A stretch of 64,000 nucleotides of DNA from Mesorhabditis belari (taxonomy: Eukaryota > Nematoda > Chromadorea > Rhabditida > Rhabditidae). Under the pieces are notes generated by a model. The model saw only the letters and a program-made list of their open reading frames with translations, ran no database searches and had not been told where the DNA came from. The translations under genes were made by a program, and so were the position numbers. Shown here piece after piece: positions 1 to 9,261 of the stretch. The stretch's first letter is position 1. Each line of letters begins with the position of its first letter. Where the stretch lies: contig CAUEEP010000741.1 in the NCBI GenBank assembly GCA_958450365.1, positions 3,706,001-3,770,000 of the forward strand. The letters run 5' to 3'.

Positions 1-1700
1 CAGGACTCAAACATGTGACGAATTTCAATGAAATCATAAAAAGTCTATAAAATGAAAGTCTTAAATGAAAGTTTAATGAATTCAGGGGTATTTTTCTAAT
101 ATCGGGGGAGGGAAGTGATCATTGGGGGGGAATCCCGGGAAAGAAAAACGTAGTTAAAACTGGGGGAGCAAATTTTGGGCCCTCGAAAATGCATTTCGTG
201 GACTGTATTTTAATGGCAATTTGTTTTTTTAAACTTTAACGATTTGACGCCGCTTCTCCGATGATTTGAGCAATTAAGGGACCGGAGATTTGCAATGTCT
301 GATTATTTCGTCACTCAAAGGAGCTATCCCAGTCGGGGATTTGCAACTGTAAAGAATCTGATGAAAGTCCGCTCAAGCGGAAAAGATCTATTTCCTGGGT
401 ATGTGACACTTGGTGCACGGCGTAAAGGTCCTCAAGAGAAATTCTCCGGGAGTCAGATAACCTTTTGCGACAAAGCAGTCTTTGGTCTGTTTCAATTTTA
501 AATAGGGATACATAAAGTGCTGCCAAAATTTGCTTTTCTGATTTTCTCCTTTCTGCTCCTCTGATAATCCTTCCGCTCCTCCCATATTGGAAAAGAACCA
601 AATCAAACAATGTTTTTTTATCTTACTTTTACCTTTTTTTCACAAATTCTTTTTAAGAAAACAACTTTTTTAGAGAGACTTATCAGCTGTAAAAATTAAA
701 ATTTTGTTGTTTTTTTGTTTATGGGATTGGGGGGGTGAAAGTTGAAGGTGTCAGGCTTCAGCTCGAATTTTACCAGAGTATTTTCACTGCACTACACTAC
801 ATCTGCAGCAGCCACACAGTAAAGCAAAGGGTATTATCCTAAAGTAAATCTTGTTACAGATTTTATTCTGAAATCTTTCATTTTTTTTTTTTGTTTAAGG
901 AAAGGACTGTTGTGGGGATGTGGCGGCCAGGGGGAAATAAGCCTAGGATATAGCAACTCCTTTTGGGGTATACATGCAATTGGTTTGTTTAGTTGAGTTT
1001 CTAAGAAAAGATTGCAGACATTTGAGCCACTGAATGAATGAAAGAAGAGGAAGAAGAAGAGGAAGAAGAGTTTGTTAGCCAGAGTGAACTATATAGGAAA
1101 TATGGGAAAGAAGAAGATGAGAAAGTTAAAGAAGCAAAGGAAGAAGAGAAAGAAGAAGAAAATCTTTAAAAAGTCGAATGGCGAAGCAATCTTGAAACCA
1201 AAAGGGAATCGAATTCCTGACCGTCTTGATTACCTTCTCTTTATCAACCGGACTTCCGCCACTGAGTTATCGACGTCTTCATCCCAGGAAGAAATACAAA
1301 AGCAGAATAGGAACAGAGAGAGTTCATTAAGCAATCTTTTCCTGCAGTGAATCGAGTAGATTCTTGGATAAGCATCTAATTGCTTCAAGAATCTCTTCCT
1401 TTTTTTCTTTTTTTTTGTCTTTTCCTATTTCTCTCTTCGCCTAACGAGGAAGCGGTCGGAGTTGAAAGTCCAATCGTTGCGAAATTCCATGGAGTTTCAA
1501 GGGTCGACTCTGGTTGATCAAAATGAGCTACCAACAACCAATGCAAGTGTGAGAACCAACTATCAAGTATTTGTAATTCCTTAAAAGACTATTTGTTCGA
1601 TCAGCTCAGACCGTTTCCTTGTAAGAAGGCTCATTGGATCAATGGTAGAGCGTCGGCTCTACGGGTGGGTATTGTCGGCTCAAATGGTAGAGCGTCGGTT
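1..1700. other. Intergenic, no supported gene
   Basis: No open frame here has plausible splice sites plus protein-like composition. A purine-rich GAAGAA/AAGAAG tract lies at about 1040-1160. At 1500-1545 a short frame ATGAGCTACCAACAACC begins with MSYQQPMQ and is followed by a GTGTGAG donor; it could be a first coding exon but nothing confirms it. Around 1630-1740 the words TCGGCTC and ATGGTAGAGCG recur three times. Confidence 0.4.
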
Positions 1701-1966
1701 TTTTTTATAGTTTCTCCTAAATTTCAGAGTGTCGGCTCAATGGTAGTATTATCTGTCACAATGGCAAGCCTGGTAAGCAGACGGTCAGGACGTTTGTTTT
1801 TCTCTTGTTTCCAAATTTTCTGACATCTATTTCATCACAAGTGCAAGTATTTACAAAAATGATCAAAATCACCCTTTAACTTGTTTCTATTTTTATCTAA
1901 TCTATCGATCATGAATCCGTTCCTGTAAAAGTTCATACTTTGATAAATTACCATAATAAATTCTAG

Positions 1967-2116
1967 AAAAGTGGTAAAACTGGGGCAACAGACGCATTTG
2001 GAGACAAAGGTACCATTTATTGTTGTGATAACGATCAATGCAACTCGGCGAAGCAAATTTTCTCGTTTATAATCCCAGCACTTGTTATTGTTTTATCCAT
2101 TTTTGTGAATCATTGA
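1967..2116 (+). CDS. Ly-6/three-finger (ET-type) surface protein, 3' exon
   Basis: This terminal exon follows a TTCTAG acceptor and stays open for 49 codons to TGA. It contains the ending that closes Ly-6/uPAR/ET-type three-finger domains, CC-x2-D-x-CN, seen here as YCCDNDQCN. A hydrophobic tail follows (FSFIIPALVIVLSIF) and then the stop, as expected for a GPI-anchor signal. The family acts outside the cell as small disulfide-rich membrane-anchored proteins; the partner of this one is unknown. A possible preceding exon at 1728-1772 carries two more cysteines (CRLNGSIICHNG) between a TTTCAG acceptor and a GTAAGC donor, but its phase does not join directly to this exon, so another exon is missing or the join is wrong. 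The 5' exons were not found. Confidence 0.6.
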   Translation, partial: KSGKTGATDAFGDKGTIYCCDNDQCNSAKQIFSFIIPALVIVLSIFVNH

Positions 2117-2247
2117 AAATCAAAAGAAATTTTGATGATTGAATGCTGATTTTGCTGTTTGTTTCAATATTTTCGATATAATTTTTGTTTTTTGTAAACA
2201 CCTTGTAATTTATTTAAAAGAAACCAATTCTTAAAAGCAAATCTGTC

Positions 2248-2475
2248 AATGAAACAGAGCTGACAATGAAACAGATCTGACAATGAAACAGATCTGACAA
2301 TGACAGATCTGTCAATGAAACAGATCTGACAATGACAGATCTGACACTGAAACAGATCTGACAATGACAGATCTGACACTGAAACAGATCTGACAATGAC
2401 AGATCTGTCAATGAAACAGAGCTGACAATGACAGATCTGACATTGACAGAGCTGACAAGTAAAACAGATCTGACA
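2248..2475. repeat. Minisatellite, 15/17-bp unit
   Basis: Tandem array of two alternating unit lengths, CAATGACAGATCTGA and CAATGAAACAGATCTGA, about 14 copies. It has no stops in two minus frames, which creates long but meaningless ORFs rich in CQICHCQ. Confidence 0.9.
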
Positions 2476-2791
2476 AAATTGCTGTAGCTGATCCGCACAA
2501 TAGAAACAAAAACAAAGAATACGGTGATGCTTTTGTTTAATGGATCCAGCTGTAGCCCACCCATACAGTTCCCTCTCGCATAGCCTAATACTGTACACAC
2601 AATAAAAATAAACACAATGCGCAATTAGCAAAACTACTGTAACCAATCAATGAGTGCGTGAAAATAAATACACTGTTGCTTTAAAAAGACTGTAGCTCAT
2701 CCAGCAAATAGCTTTCAGATGAGATCAGCTTTCAATCTGCAAGTGAAATGCTGTAAGAAATAATTTCGTCTCTTCGTCTCTGCGTCTCTTC

Positions 2792-3686
2792 TAGACATGG
2801 TTTCGACCGCGTCGGATCGGATTCGATCCGAATTTTCATCTTTCGGATCGTATCGGACCGGATCGGATCCGAAAAATGAACAAAATCACCAACCCGCAAT
2901 CTGTGCCTTCAATAAAATCGTTTCTTAGAGTTAGGTTTGTTGTGCGTTCTTTACATTATCAATTGAGATTTGCTTAGTTTTTAGCAATCCAAAGCAATAA
3001 TTGTATTACTCAGGTCGAATCTGATCGTATAAGATCGGAGTCAACATCGGATCTGATCGTATCGGGATCTGATCGTATCGGATCGTATAGGGTCTGGATC
3101 GGATCGGATCTGATCTGATCTCGATCGTATCGGATCGTATCGGGTCTGATCTGCTCGTATCGGATCTAATCTGACTGGATCTGATCTGATCGGATCTGCT
3201 CGTATCGGATCTAATCTGATCGGATCTGTTTCGTATCGGATCTGGATCGGATCGGATCTGATCTGATTGAATTTTATCGTGTTGGATCGGATCCTGTCCG
3301 ATACAAAAATGAAATGATTTTGGGATTGTTTCTGATTTAATAGATACAGATTTTGAGGAAAAAAGCAGGAGAAATCTCCTAGTGGGAATCGAACCCAGGC
3401 AAAAAATAAATCATACTAGCTTTGTATACTATGCTCTTATCCATTCAGCTCCCTGGTCACATTTGCTGTACGAAGAAATATCGGATCTGATCTGGTCGGA
3501 TCGGATCTGATCGGCTTGGATCGGATTGGATCGGATTGGATCGGATTGGATCGGATGGATCGGATCGGATCGGATAGTATCATATCGGATCGTATTGGAT
3601 CGGATCGTATCGGATCTGATCTGATCGTGTCGGATCGGATCGTATCAGATCGTATCGCGATCCGATCCAATCTAAAACCATGTCCA
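2792..3686. mobile_element. Putative terminal-inverted-repeat element filled with GGATC arrays
   Basis: The left edge reads GACATGGTTTCGACC and the right edge, reverse-complemented, reads GACATGGTTTTAGATTGG. Just inside both ends are GGATCGGAT tracts. The interior holds two degenerate arrays of the words GGATC, TGATC and CGTATC (about 3000-3290 and 3480-3665) separated by a tRNA-like segment. The ends and the symmetry suggest a non-autonomous DNA transposon whose subterminal repeats expanded; no transposase is visible. Confidence 0.45.
3362..3455 (-). other. tRNA-like remnant with A- and B-box sequences
   Basis: On the minus strand the segment shows a D-arm-like block (GAGCTGAATGGATAAGAGC), then a variable AT-rich middle, then a good B box GGGTTCGATTCCC. 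It does not fold into a complete cloverleaf with a 7-bp acceptor stem, so it is more likely a tRNA-derived SINE fragment or decayed tRNA than a working gene. Confidence 0.4.
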
Positions 3687-3833
3687 GTTCCCTCTCCAAG
3701 AATCATTTCTACGATTCGAACCAAGGATATTGGATATACCAAAAAAGATATTTTTAAAAGTTGAAATATAACATGTAAACATTTACAAAATAGATAAAAA
3801 CTATAATTTAAACATTTATAATATTTATGATTT

Positions 3834-4310
3834 CTAAATTACACTATTTATCACAACTTTTTCTTTGCCGTCGTCTTTTTTGGAGCCACTTTCACTGGAA
3901 CGGCTGTCACAGGCTTCAACTTCGGTTTCGTCAATTTCTTCGGCGCAACTTTCTTGATTTTCGGAATTGGAGATGTAGCCGGCACTCTCAAGTGGAAATC
4001 TTTTAGCTAACACTTCATTTTTGAGCTTTTCTTTGTTCATGAGCTTTGGAATCAGTTTAAAGTAAAAGCCGAACCTGGAAAGAGCACAGCCATTCGACAT
4101 TTCCTCATCAAGCGTCATCGGCCATCCACCCGGTGGCCACACTGACCAGAAGGACGGAAAGCTCCAAATCACTGCCTTCCTGGAAAATCGGGTTCCAATT
4201 TTGTTGTCATAAACAAAACAAGGTCTCGGCTCGACCTTTTTGTTCCATGCCATATTATCGAAGAGAATCGGAAGATATTCTCGCTTTCTGTCGCATTCCA
4301 TGTAAGTTGC
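3834..4310 (-). CDS. Hypothetical terminal exon, 155+ codons
   Basis: Open from a TTTCTAG acceptor at 4310 to a stop at 3834. The composition is protein-like: aromatic clusters such as AVIWSFPSFWSVWPPGGW near the start, then a charged Lys/Glu stretch and an acidic Ser-rich tail ending KEKVVINSVI. I do not recognise the family. Its entry phase (0) matches the exit phase of the exon at 5356-5489, so it may be the 3' exon of the calponin-like candidate upstream. It could also be a separate gene starting at the Met at 4301. Confidence 0.5.
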   Translation of the reverse strand, partial: ATYMECDRKREYLPILFDNMAWNKKVEPRPCFVYDNKIGTRFSRKAVIWSFPSFWSVWPPGGWPMTLDEEMSNGCALSRFGFYFKLIPKLMNKEKLKNEVLAKRFPLESAGYISNSENQESCAEEIDETEVEACDSRSSESGSKKDDGKEKVVINSVI

Positions 4311-4395
4311 CTAGAAATTGGATTGACAAGGGAAAGATCCCGGCTGAATGTGTTGGCTAATCAAGAGCCATAAATCATCATTCGATGCCGAATTT

Positions 4396-5160
4396 CCCGT
4401 TTCCTTCCAATCTGCTTTTCTTTTTTACTAAGGAGCACTGTGTAGAAAGTTATACGCATCTAAAGTTTTGCAGGAGTTTCAAAAGGCAAACCGCCGCCTT
4501 ACACCTCTGTCTTCCGCCAGCCGACAAGTTGCAGTGGTCGCCGAGTGGTATTGAGCTAGGACGCGAGGTGAGGGTAGTTCGAGTCCTCTGATTCGAGTCC
4601 TCTGATTCGAGTCCTCTGATTCCATTCCTCTGATTCCATTCCTCTGATTCGAGTCCTCTGATTCGATTCCTCTGATTCCATTCCCCTGATTCCATTCCCC
4701 TGATTCCATTCCTCTGATTCGAGTCCTCTGATTCGAGTCCTCTGATTCGATTCCTCTGATTCGATTCCTCTGATTCCATTCCTCTGGTTTGAGTCCTCTG
4801 GTTTGAGTCCGTTAGCTGATTAGCTGATTGTGTTTTTTTCTTTTTTAGTTTTTAATGTGTTCTCTATTGCCGCGTTTTCTATTCTAGGTGTTCTCTAAAT
4901 TCATCGACGAGCGTCATCATTGTTGATTCTTCTGTTGGTCAAAAAAGATAATCAGCTACCGGACTCGAACTACTCCCACCTTGCGTCCTAACTCAATACC
5001 ACTCGGCCACCCCTGCTACTCGTCGGCTGGTGGAAGACAGAGTTCTAAGGCTCTCGGTTTGCTTTGAAACTCCTACAAAACCTAGATGCTACAGCTTTTG
5101 ACAGAGTGCTCCCATAGCAAAAAAGAAAAGCAGATTCGGAATCAGTGTGAAATTCTGCAT
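4396..5160. repeat. Inverted pair of ~200-bp tRNA-derived repeats
   Basis: The left arm (about 4396-4590, plus) and right arm (about 4955-5160, minus) are clearly homologous in opposite orientation: both contain AGTTTTGCAGGAGTTTC-like and TCTTCCGCCAGCCGACAAG-like blocks. Each arm ends in a tRNA-like core. In the right arm this has an A box TGGCCGAGTGG and a B box AGTTCGAGTCC, as in a Ser/Leu-type tRNA. This fits a tRNA-derived SINE family inserted twice. The space between holds a 15-bp minisatellite (4580-4812) and unique sequence. Confidence 0.6.
4580..4812. repeat. Minisatellite, 15-bp unit TCTGATTCGAGTCCT
   Basis: About 15 copies of a 15-bp unit with variants TTCGAGTCC, TTCCATTCC and TTCGATTCC. 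It begins directly at the B-box end of the left tRNA-like repeat, and the unit itself contains the B-box word TTCGAGTCC. Confidence 0.9.
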
Positions 5161-5355
5161 CGAAATGGTCTATGGTTCATTTGATTTGATCATCTAGTTA
5201 GCCTTTCCTTGTGAGTTATCAGTCGTGAACCTGTTTTATTGAAATCTCAAAAGTAGAGGTCCGTTTTAGTTAAAGTACTTAAAAGTATAATTGTAACTGC
5301 AAGTATAATTGTACTTAAGCTTTTTCAGGTCAACAAAGAACCCAATTTGACTCAC

Positions 5356-6332
5356 CCCATTTCTCCTGCGATCGATCACGTTGCTTCCCGCTTTCAATGA
5401 AGCGTTTGACTTGAAGTGCTTTGAAATGAAACCATTCGATTTCTTGTCCATTCCTGGTGTCACCGGACCCAATTGATGTCCTTACCGGTCTATATTTTGC
5501 TTTAATAAGTCAATTGTTGATTTTTATTTCAACCTGTATCCGGAGATTTCCATATTTTGGCAAATCCTTTACGTTAATTCCCCGATTCACATATGGGATT
5601 ACCGTTTCGGTGAGTTTCAACTAAAACTTTGATTGTTGAAGTTGAGTTGAACGCTTAACTCTGTGAAAAATAAGAAAAATGAGAAGAAATCATCAGAAAT
5701 CATCAGAAATCAGAAGAAAAATCAAAAGAAAACGAGAAAATCTTTCACCAACCTTCTCCGGACTCGTTTGATACTTGTGATTGTCCACAATGTCATCAAC
5801 ATTTCCACGAGTTGTCCAAACGGTTTATCCCCTTTCCTAAATGTTTTCGTTTATTCAAGTTAGCTCATGGTTTTTTTAGCCTCATTTTAGTCAATCGAAA
5901 ACAAAACCGAGTTTCATCTCACCTATTCGCACACTTTGTCTCATCGTTCCACATCGGCAACACCGTTCCGGTGTTTAGTGGACCCTGAAGAAAGATTTTG
6001 AATCTGAAGTTCAAAAGATGGCTAATTGTTATTGAAATTCAAGACTTTTCTTGATGAGCTTGATCAGCTTATCAGGATCCTAAACTTATCAGGATCAGCT
6101 TATCAGGATAAGCTTGATCAGGATCAGCTTCATCAGGATCAGCTTCATCAGGACCAGCTTCATCAGGATCAGCTTCATCAGGACCAGCTTGATCAGGTGA
6201 CAAAAATAAATTTACTTGTACAAGTGGCTTTGCTCCATGATCGACTTTAGCATTCTCTGGTCGTGGATGTCCGAAAGCGCCCATTCCAGCTTGTGTTTCT
6301 TTGGCTGGTGTTTGTTCCCATGGAATCACAGA
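5356..6332 (-). CDS. Candidate calponin-like (CLIK repeat) protein, partial
   Basis: Five exons on the minus strand: 6216-6332, 5923-5984, 5753-5836, 5534-5620 and 5356-5489. The introns between them have good splice signals. Three peptides fit the calponin/CLIK pattern V-[IL]-P-x(4-5)-T-x2-A/V-x3-G-x3-[FY]G-x2-R: VIPWEQTPAKETQAGMGAFG then HPRP; VLPMWNDETKCANRKGDKPF then GQ; and VIPYVNRGINVKDLPKYGNL then R. Such repeats bind and stabilise actin filaments in nematode muscle. Exon ends join in phase except that 5753-5836 and 5356-5489 each need one extra base to stay open, so there is either assembly error or decay. The 5' end is not identified. The repeat match was made by eye and is weaker than for the other named genes. 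Confidence 0.45.
6085..6200. repeat. Minisatellite, 15-bp unit CAGCTTCATCAGGAT
   Basis: About seven copies of ATCAGGATCAGCTTC/ATCAGGACCAGCTTC. It lies between the first two exons of the calponin-like candidate, so it would be intronic. Confidence 0.85.
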
Positions 6333-6422
6333 CTGGAATGTTTACTGGTCTGAAAGTCTCTAATTTAAGGCAAAAATCTCGAATTTAAGGCAATAAAGTA
6401 ATTTGTAAATAATCTGTAATCT

Positions 6423-7100
6423 ACAGGGTGCTTCATAATTGTCCATAATGAAGCATGCGCTTCATTATGGATAATTATGAAGCACCACAACAAGTCGAAT
6501 CATCTTGCCATTTCTTTCTTTTTGTTTGTTTTTTATGACTTAAGAGTATAAAACTAGATTTTGTTTATGGTCGATCGTCGACAACTCGATTGTCGGATTT
6601 GTCGGAATGGTGAAGCCTTTGATCCATCTTCAGTCAATCATTGATCACCATCAAAGGCACACTCAATGCAAATCACTTGGAAGCAGGTTAAGCCACCGTC
6701 TACCAAACAATTGCATGCTTTAAAGCCTTTGGAGAAAAAATAGGGATTGTTTAGGACGAGGCAGAAAGCGATTTGTCATTACAACCGTCGTCAAGAAAGT
6801 ACTCGAGAAGATCAGAAGAAAGCCGGAAAAAGTGAACGTTGCTTGACGAGCTTGCTTGACGCGCTTCCGTTGCTTGACGAGCTTGCTCGAGTCTGATTTC
6901 CGAGCTGTCGATGAAGAGAATTGTTCGAAAACACCTCAAATTGAAAGCCTTCAAGAAGAAAAAGTGCCCAGGCTTAGCAGGAGCAACGAAACCAAAACGA
7001 ATCGCTCGGTGTCAAGATCTTCAATGGTTCCCGGGCCAGTAACATTGTTCCATTGTGTTCAGTGATGAGAAGTTGTTTACTGTCGAGTAAGTGCTTAAAA
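6423..7100 (+). mobile_element. Decayed mariner-family transposase remnant
   Basis: The left edge carries a terminal-repeat-like CAGGGTGCTTCATAATTG followed by its inverted copy (GATAATTATGAAGCACC, 6468-6486). Downstream the plus strand, with many stops and frame jumps, contains KPKRIARCQDLQWF and then IVFSDEKLFTVE (about 6984-7085). The latter is the block around the second catalytic Asp of mariner DDD transposases. The remnant is heavily broken and cannot encode a protein. Confidence 0.6.
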
Positions 7101-7321
7101 AGGAAAATGATCGTCATTATGAGTAATTATGAGAAAACCTGTACTATATATAAAAGATCAGGATCTCTCTGTCATGCGCATTACTCCTCCGCGCCCTTTA
7201 CTCCTCCGCATTACTCCTCCACGCCAAGTGGGCCGTTTCAAATAACTTTTAGTTGGTTTGACTTAAAATTCCATGTAGTTGTGCGATAGGTTCTAAAATT
7301 TTTGAGAAACGAAAAGCGCTG

Positions 7322-7472
7322 ACGCGCGCGAGAGTCGAACCCGGATCTTGTGGGCTAAAGTGCGCTCACACTGCGCCGATGGTTAACGCCGAGTGGCCGA
7401 GTGGTTAACTCGCGCGTCTCTCAAACGAACGGAAGAGAGAGGTCACGGGTTCGACTCCTCTTGCCGCCAATT
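7322..7472. other. Two facing tRNA-like remnants
   Basis: Plus strand about 7388-7470: A box TGGCCGAGTGG, D loop GGTTAA, an arm TCTCT...AGAGA and B box GGTTCGACTCC, resembling Leu/Ser tRNA. Minus strand about 7322-7384: GCGCAGTGTGAGCGC (D-arm-like) and CCGGGTTCGACTCTC (T-arm-like). Neither has a matching acceptor stem at its 5' side, so I do not call functional tRNAs. Confidence 0.4.
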
Positions 7473-7733
7473 CTTTTGCATTTTGTTCCAAACTTTTTTT
7501 TTCTGCAAAGCTGCTGGCAATAAAGAAGATAATTCAGTAAAGAAAGCTAATAGTAAGGTAAACTGCTCATAAATGAACTCAAGAACAGAGCTCAAGAACC
7601 AAGAACAGAGCATAGCTTGTGTTGCAATGAATTCAGAGCTTCAAAACGAAATCTTCAGTAGTCCTCTAGCACTGATTAGAATTTTTAGGATATCTTTATC
7701 TAATATTTAGTGCAAATCTAAGTCTTGCAGCTT

Positions 7734-7842
7734 TCAATGAAAAACCCACGTATGTTTTGGTCTCTTCAAATATCTCTTTGTTGGTCGTTCTGCATCGGGT
7801 TCCTTATTCTTCTCGACAATCGTTTTTTCCGGTGGTTCGGTG
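7734..7842 (-). CDS. 3' terminal exon of Lys/Pro-rich giant protein gene
   Basis: After an ATTTAG acceptor at 7842 the frame reads TEPPEKTIVEKNKEPDAERP, then TKRYLKRPKHTWVFH, and stops at TGA (7734-7736). Its entry phase matches the exit phase of the exon at 8599-8740, so the two join without a break. The basic, Pro/Glu-rich composition matches the rest of the gene. A splice at ACGTGG/GTTTTT instead of termination is possible but uses a weak donor. Confidence 0.55.
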
Positions 7843-7969
7843 CTAAATTTATAGGCTTATAGTTGGGAAAAGGTATCAAATAACCCTTTTCCAATATGAT
7901 AATTCTAGAAATTTTTACAAGAACAATCAAATCGGGCCTTAAAAGCGTAGCGTGATTTAATCAAAAAAT

Positions 7970-8248
7970 CGATTCAGCTATTTAGGTCAGCTATTTCAGC
8001 TATTTAGCTATTTATCTATTCAGCTATTCAGCTATTTAGCTATTCAGCTATTCAGCTATTCAGCTATTTAGCTATTCAGCTATTTAGCTATTTAGCTATT
8101 CAGCTATTCAGCTATTTAGCTATTCAGCTATTTAGCTATTCAGCTATTTAACTATTTAGCTATTCAGCTATTTAGCTATTTAGCTCTTCAGCTATTCAGC
8201 TATTTAACTATTTAGCTATTCAACTATTTAACTATTCAGCTATTTATT
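7970..8248. repeat. Minisatellite, 8-bp unit TATTTAGC/TATTCAGC
   Basis: About 33 copies of AGCTATTT or AGCTATTC, between the last two exons of the giant-protein gene and so intronic. A shorter three-copy repeat of TATTGTAAATAGTACTATTTTG follows at 8375-8445. Confidence 0.9.
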
Positions 8249-8598
8249 TAAATTTCAACCTTTCCTATCCCCAACTAGTTTTGGTTTAACAGAAAGCTAA
8301 ATTTGTAGAAAGACACTAACAAATCTAAGGCTAAAATTTGATTCAAAAAATTGAGGCTATTGTAGAGGTTTGTATTGTATTGTAAATAGTACTATTTTGT
8401 ATTGTAAATAGTACTATTTTGTATTGTAAATAGTACAAAAAGAACGAGCTTTGACCTCTAAACTTGTACCGATTCAAAAAGTTGATTTTTTAAAAACAAT
8501 TCCCTAGTAAGTTATAAAAAATAAGCTGAAATAAAGATAGGGAAGATCTAAAAAACGTTTTATTCTTTATTTTATTAAAGCCATTTATGTAAACTCAC

Positions 8599-8740
8599 CT
8601 CAATGGGATAGCTTCTAGTGGAGCTTTTGGTGGTGGACACCATTTCAATTTCTTTGGTTCCTTTGGTTTCTTTTCTTTTTTCGGTTTTGGCTCTTTGGGC
8701 TTTTTCTCCTTTGGCTTCTTCTTTTTCTTTTTGGTTTTTC
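8599..8740 (-). CDS. Lys/Pro-rich exon of giant protein gene
   Basis: Bounded by a TTTCAG acceptor (8741) and a GTGAGT donor (8598). It encodes KTKKKKKKPKEKKPKEPKPK followed by KEKKPKEPKKLKWCPPPKAP and LEAIPL. Highly basic with KEPK motifs, continuing the PEVK-like character of the main exon, then a short less biased segment. It exits with two bases that join in frame to the exon at 7734-7842. Confidence 0.6.
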
Positions 8741-8879
8741 CTGAAATATTAAATTAAAAGAAGACAAATTAAAGGAAATTTGAAAAATTAAAACAAATTT
8801 GAATATTGCTTATCAAAAATCAGATAAAATCTACTCAGAACTTGTAGCTGAAATCTAGAAAATCAAACTAGAAATGATC

Positions 8880-8975
8880 TAGGACTAGATCTAGATCTAG
8901 ATCTAGGTCTAGATCTAGGTCTAGATCTAGGTCTAGAACTAGGTCTAGATTCAGGTCTAGATCTAGATCTAGAAC
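8880..8975. repeat. Short tandem repeat of AGATCTAGGTCT
   Basis: About 14 copies of the hexamer-like words AGATCT and AGGTCT, in the intron between exons 8599-8740 and 9110-9223. Confidence 0.85.
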
Positions 8976-9109
8976 TAAATCCACTATGTATCTAGAAAGA
9001 TTTCAAAGCTTAAAACCCAAAACTACTATCCATATAAAGCCCATTAGTTGGAGAACTCTATTTTTCGAAATAATAGACTAGGATGTGCTTTTGAATTTCT
9101 CTCATCCAC

Positions 9110-9223
9110 CTCAGGCTCTTCAGGCTCCCTCTGGTTCCTCTTCACCATCTTCAGGTTCAACTGGCTCCTCTTCATCCTCATCCTCCGGTTCCTCCTCGTC
9201 TTCTGGCTCCTCTTCATCTTCAT
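9110..9223 (-). CDS. Acidic exon of giant protein gene
   Basis: Follows an ATTTAG acceptor and reads DEDEEEPEDEEEPEDEDEEE then PVEPEDGEEEPE, a run of Glu/Asp/Pro. One extra G (GAGGGAGCC where GAGGAGCC keeps the pattern EEPEEPE) shifts the last ten codons into stops. Without that base the exon is open to a GTGGAT donor. This is one of about ten single-base slips in this gene. Confidence 0.5.
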
Positions 9224-9261
9224 CTAAATCCACACAATCATTTCTCAACTAACTAAACTAC

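Noticed and set aside
7388..7471. Functional tRNA-Ser/Leu gene
   Set aside because: Good A and B boxes but the 5' side cannot pair with TCTTGCC at the 3' end and the anticodon loop is not seven bases.
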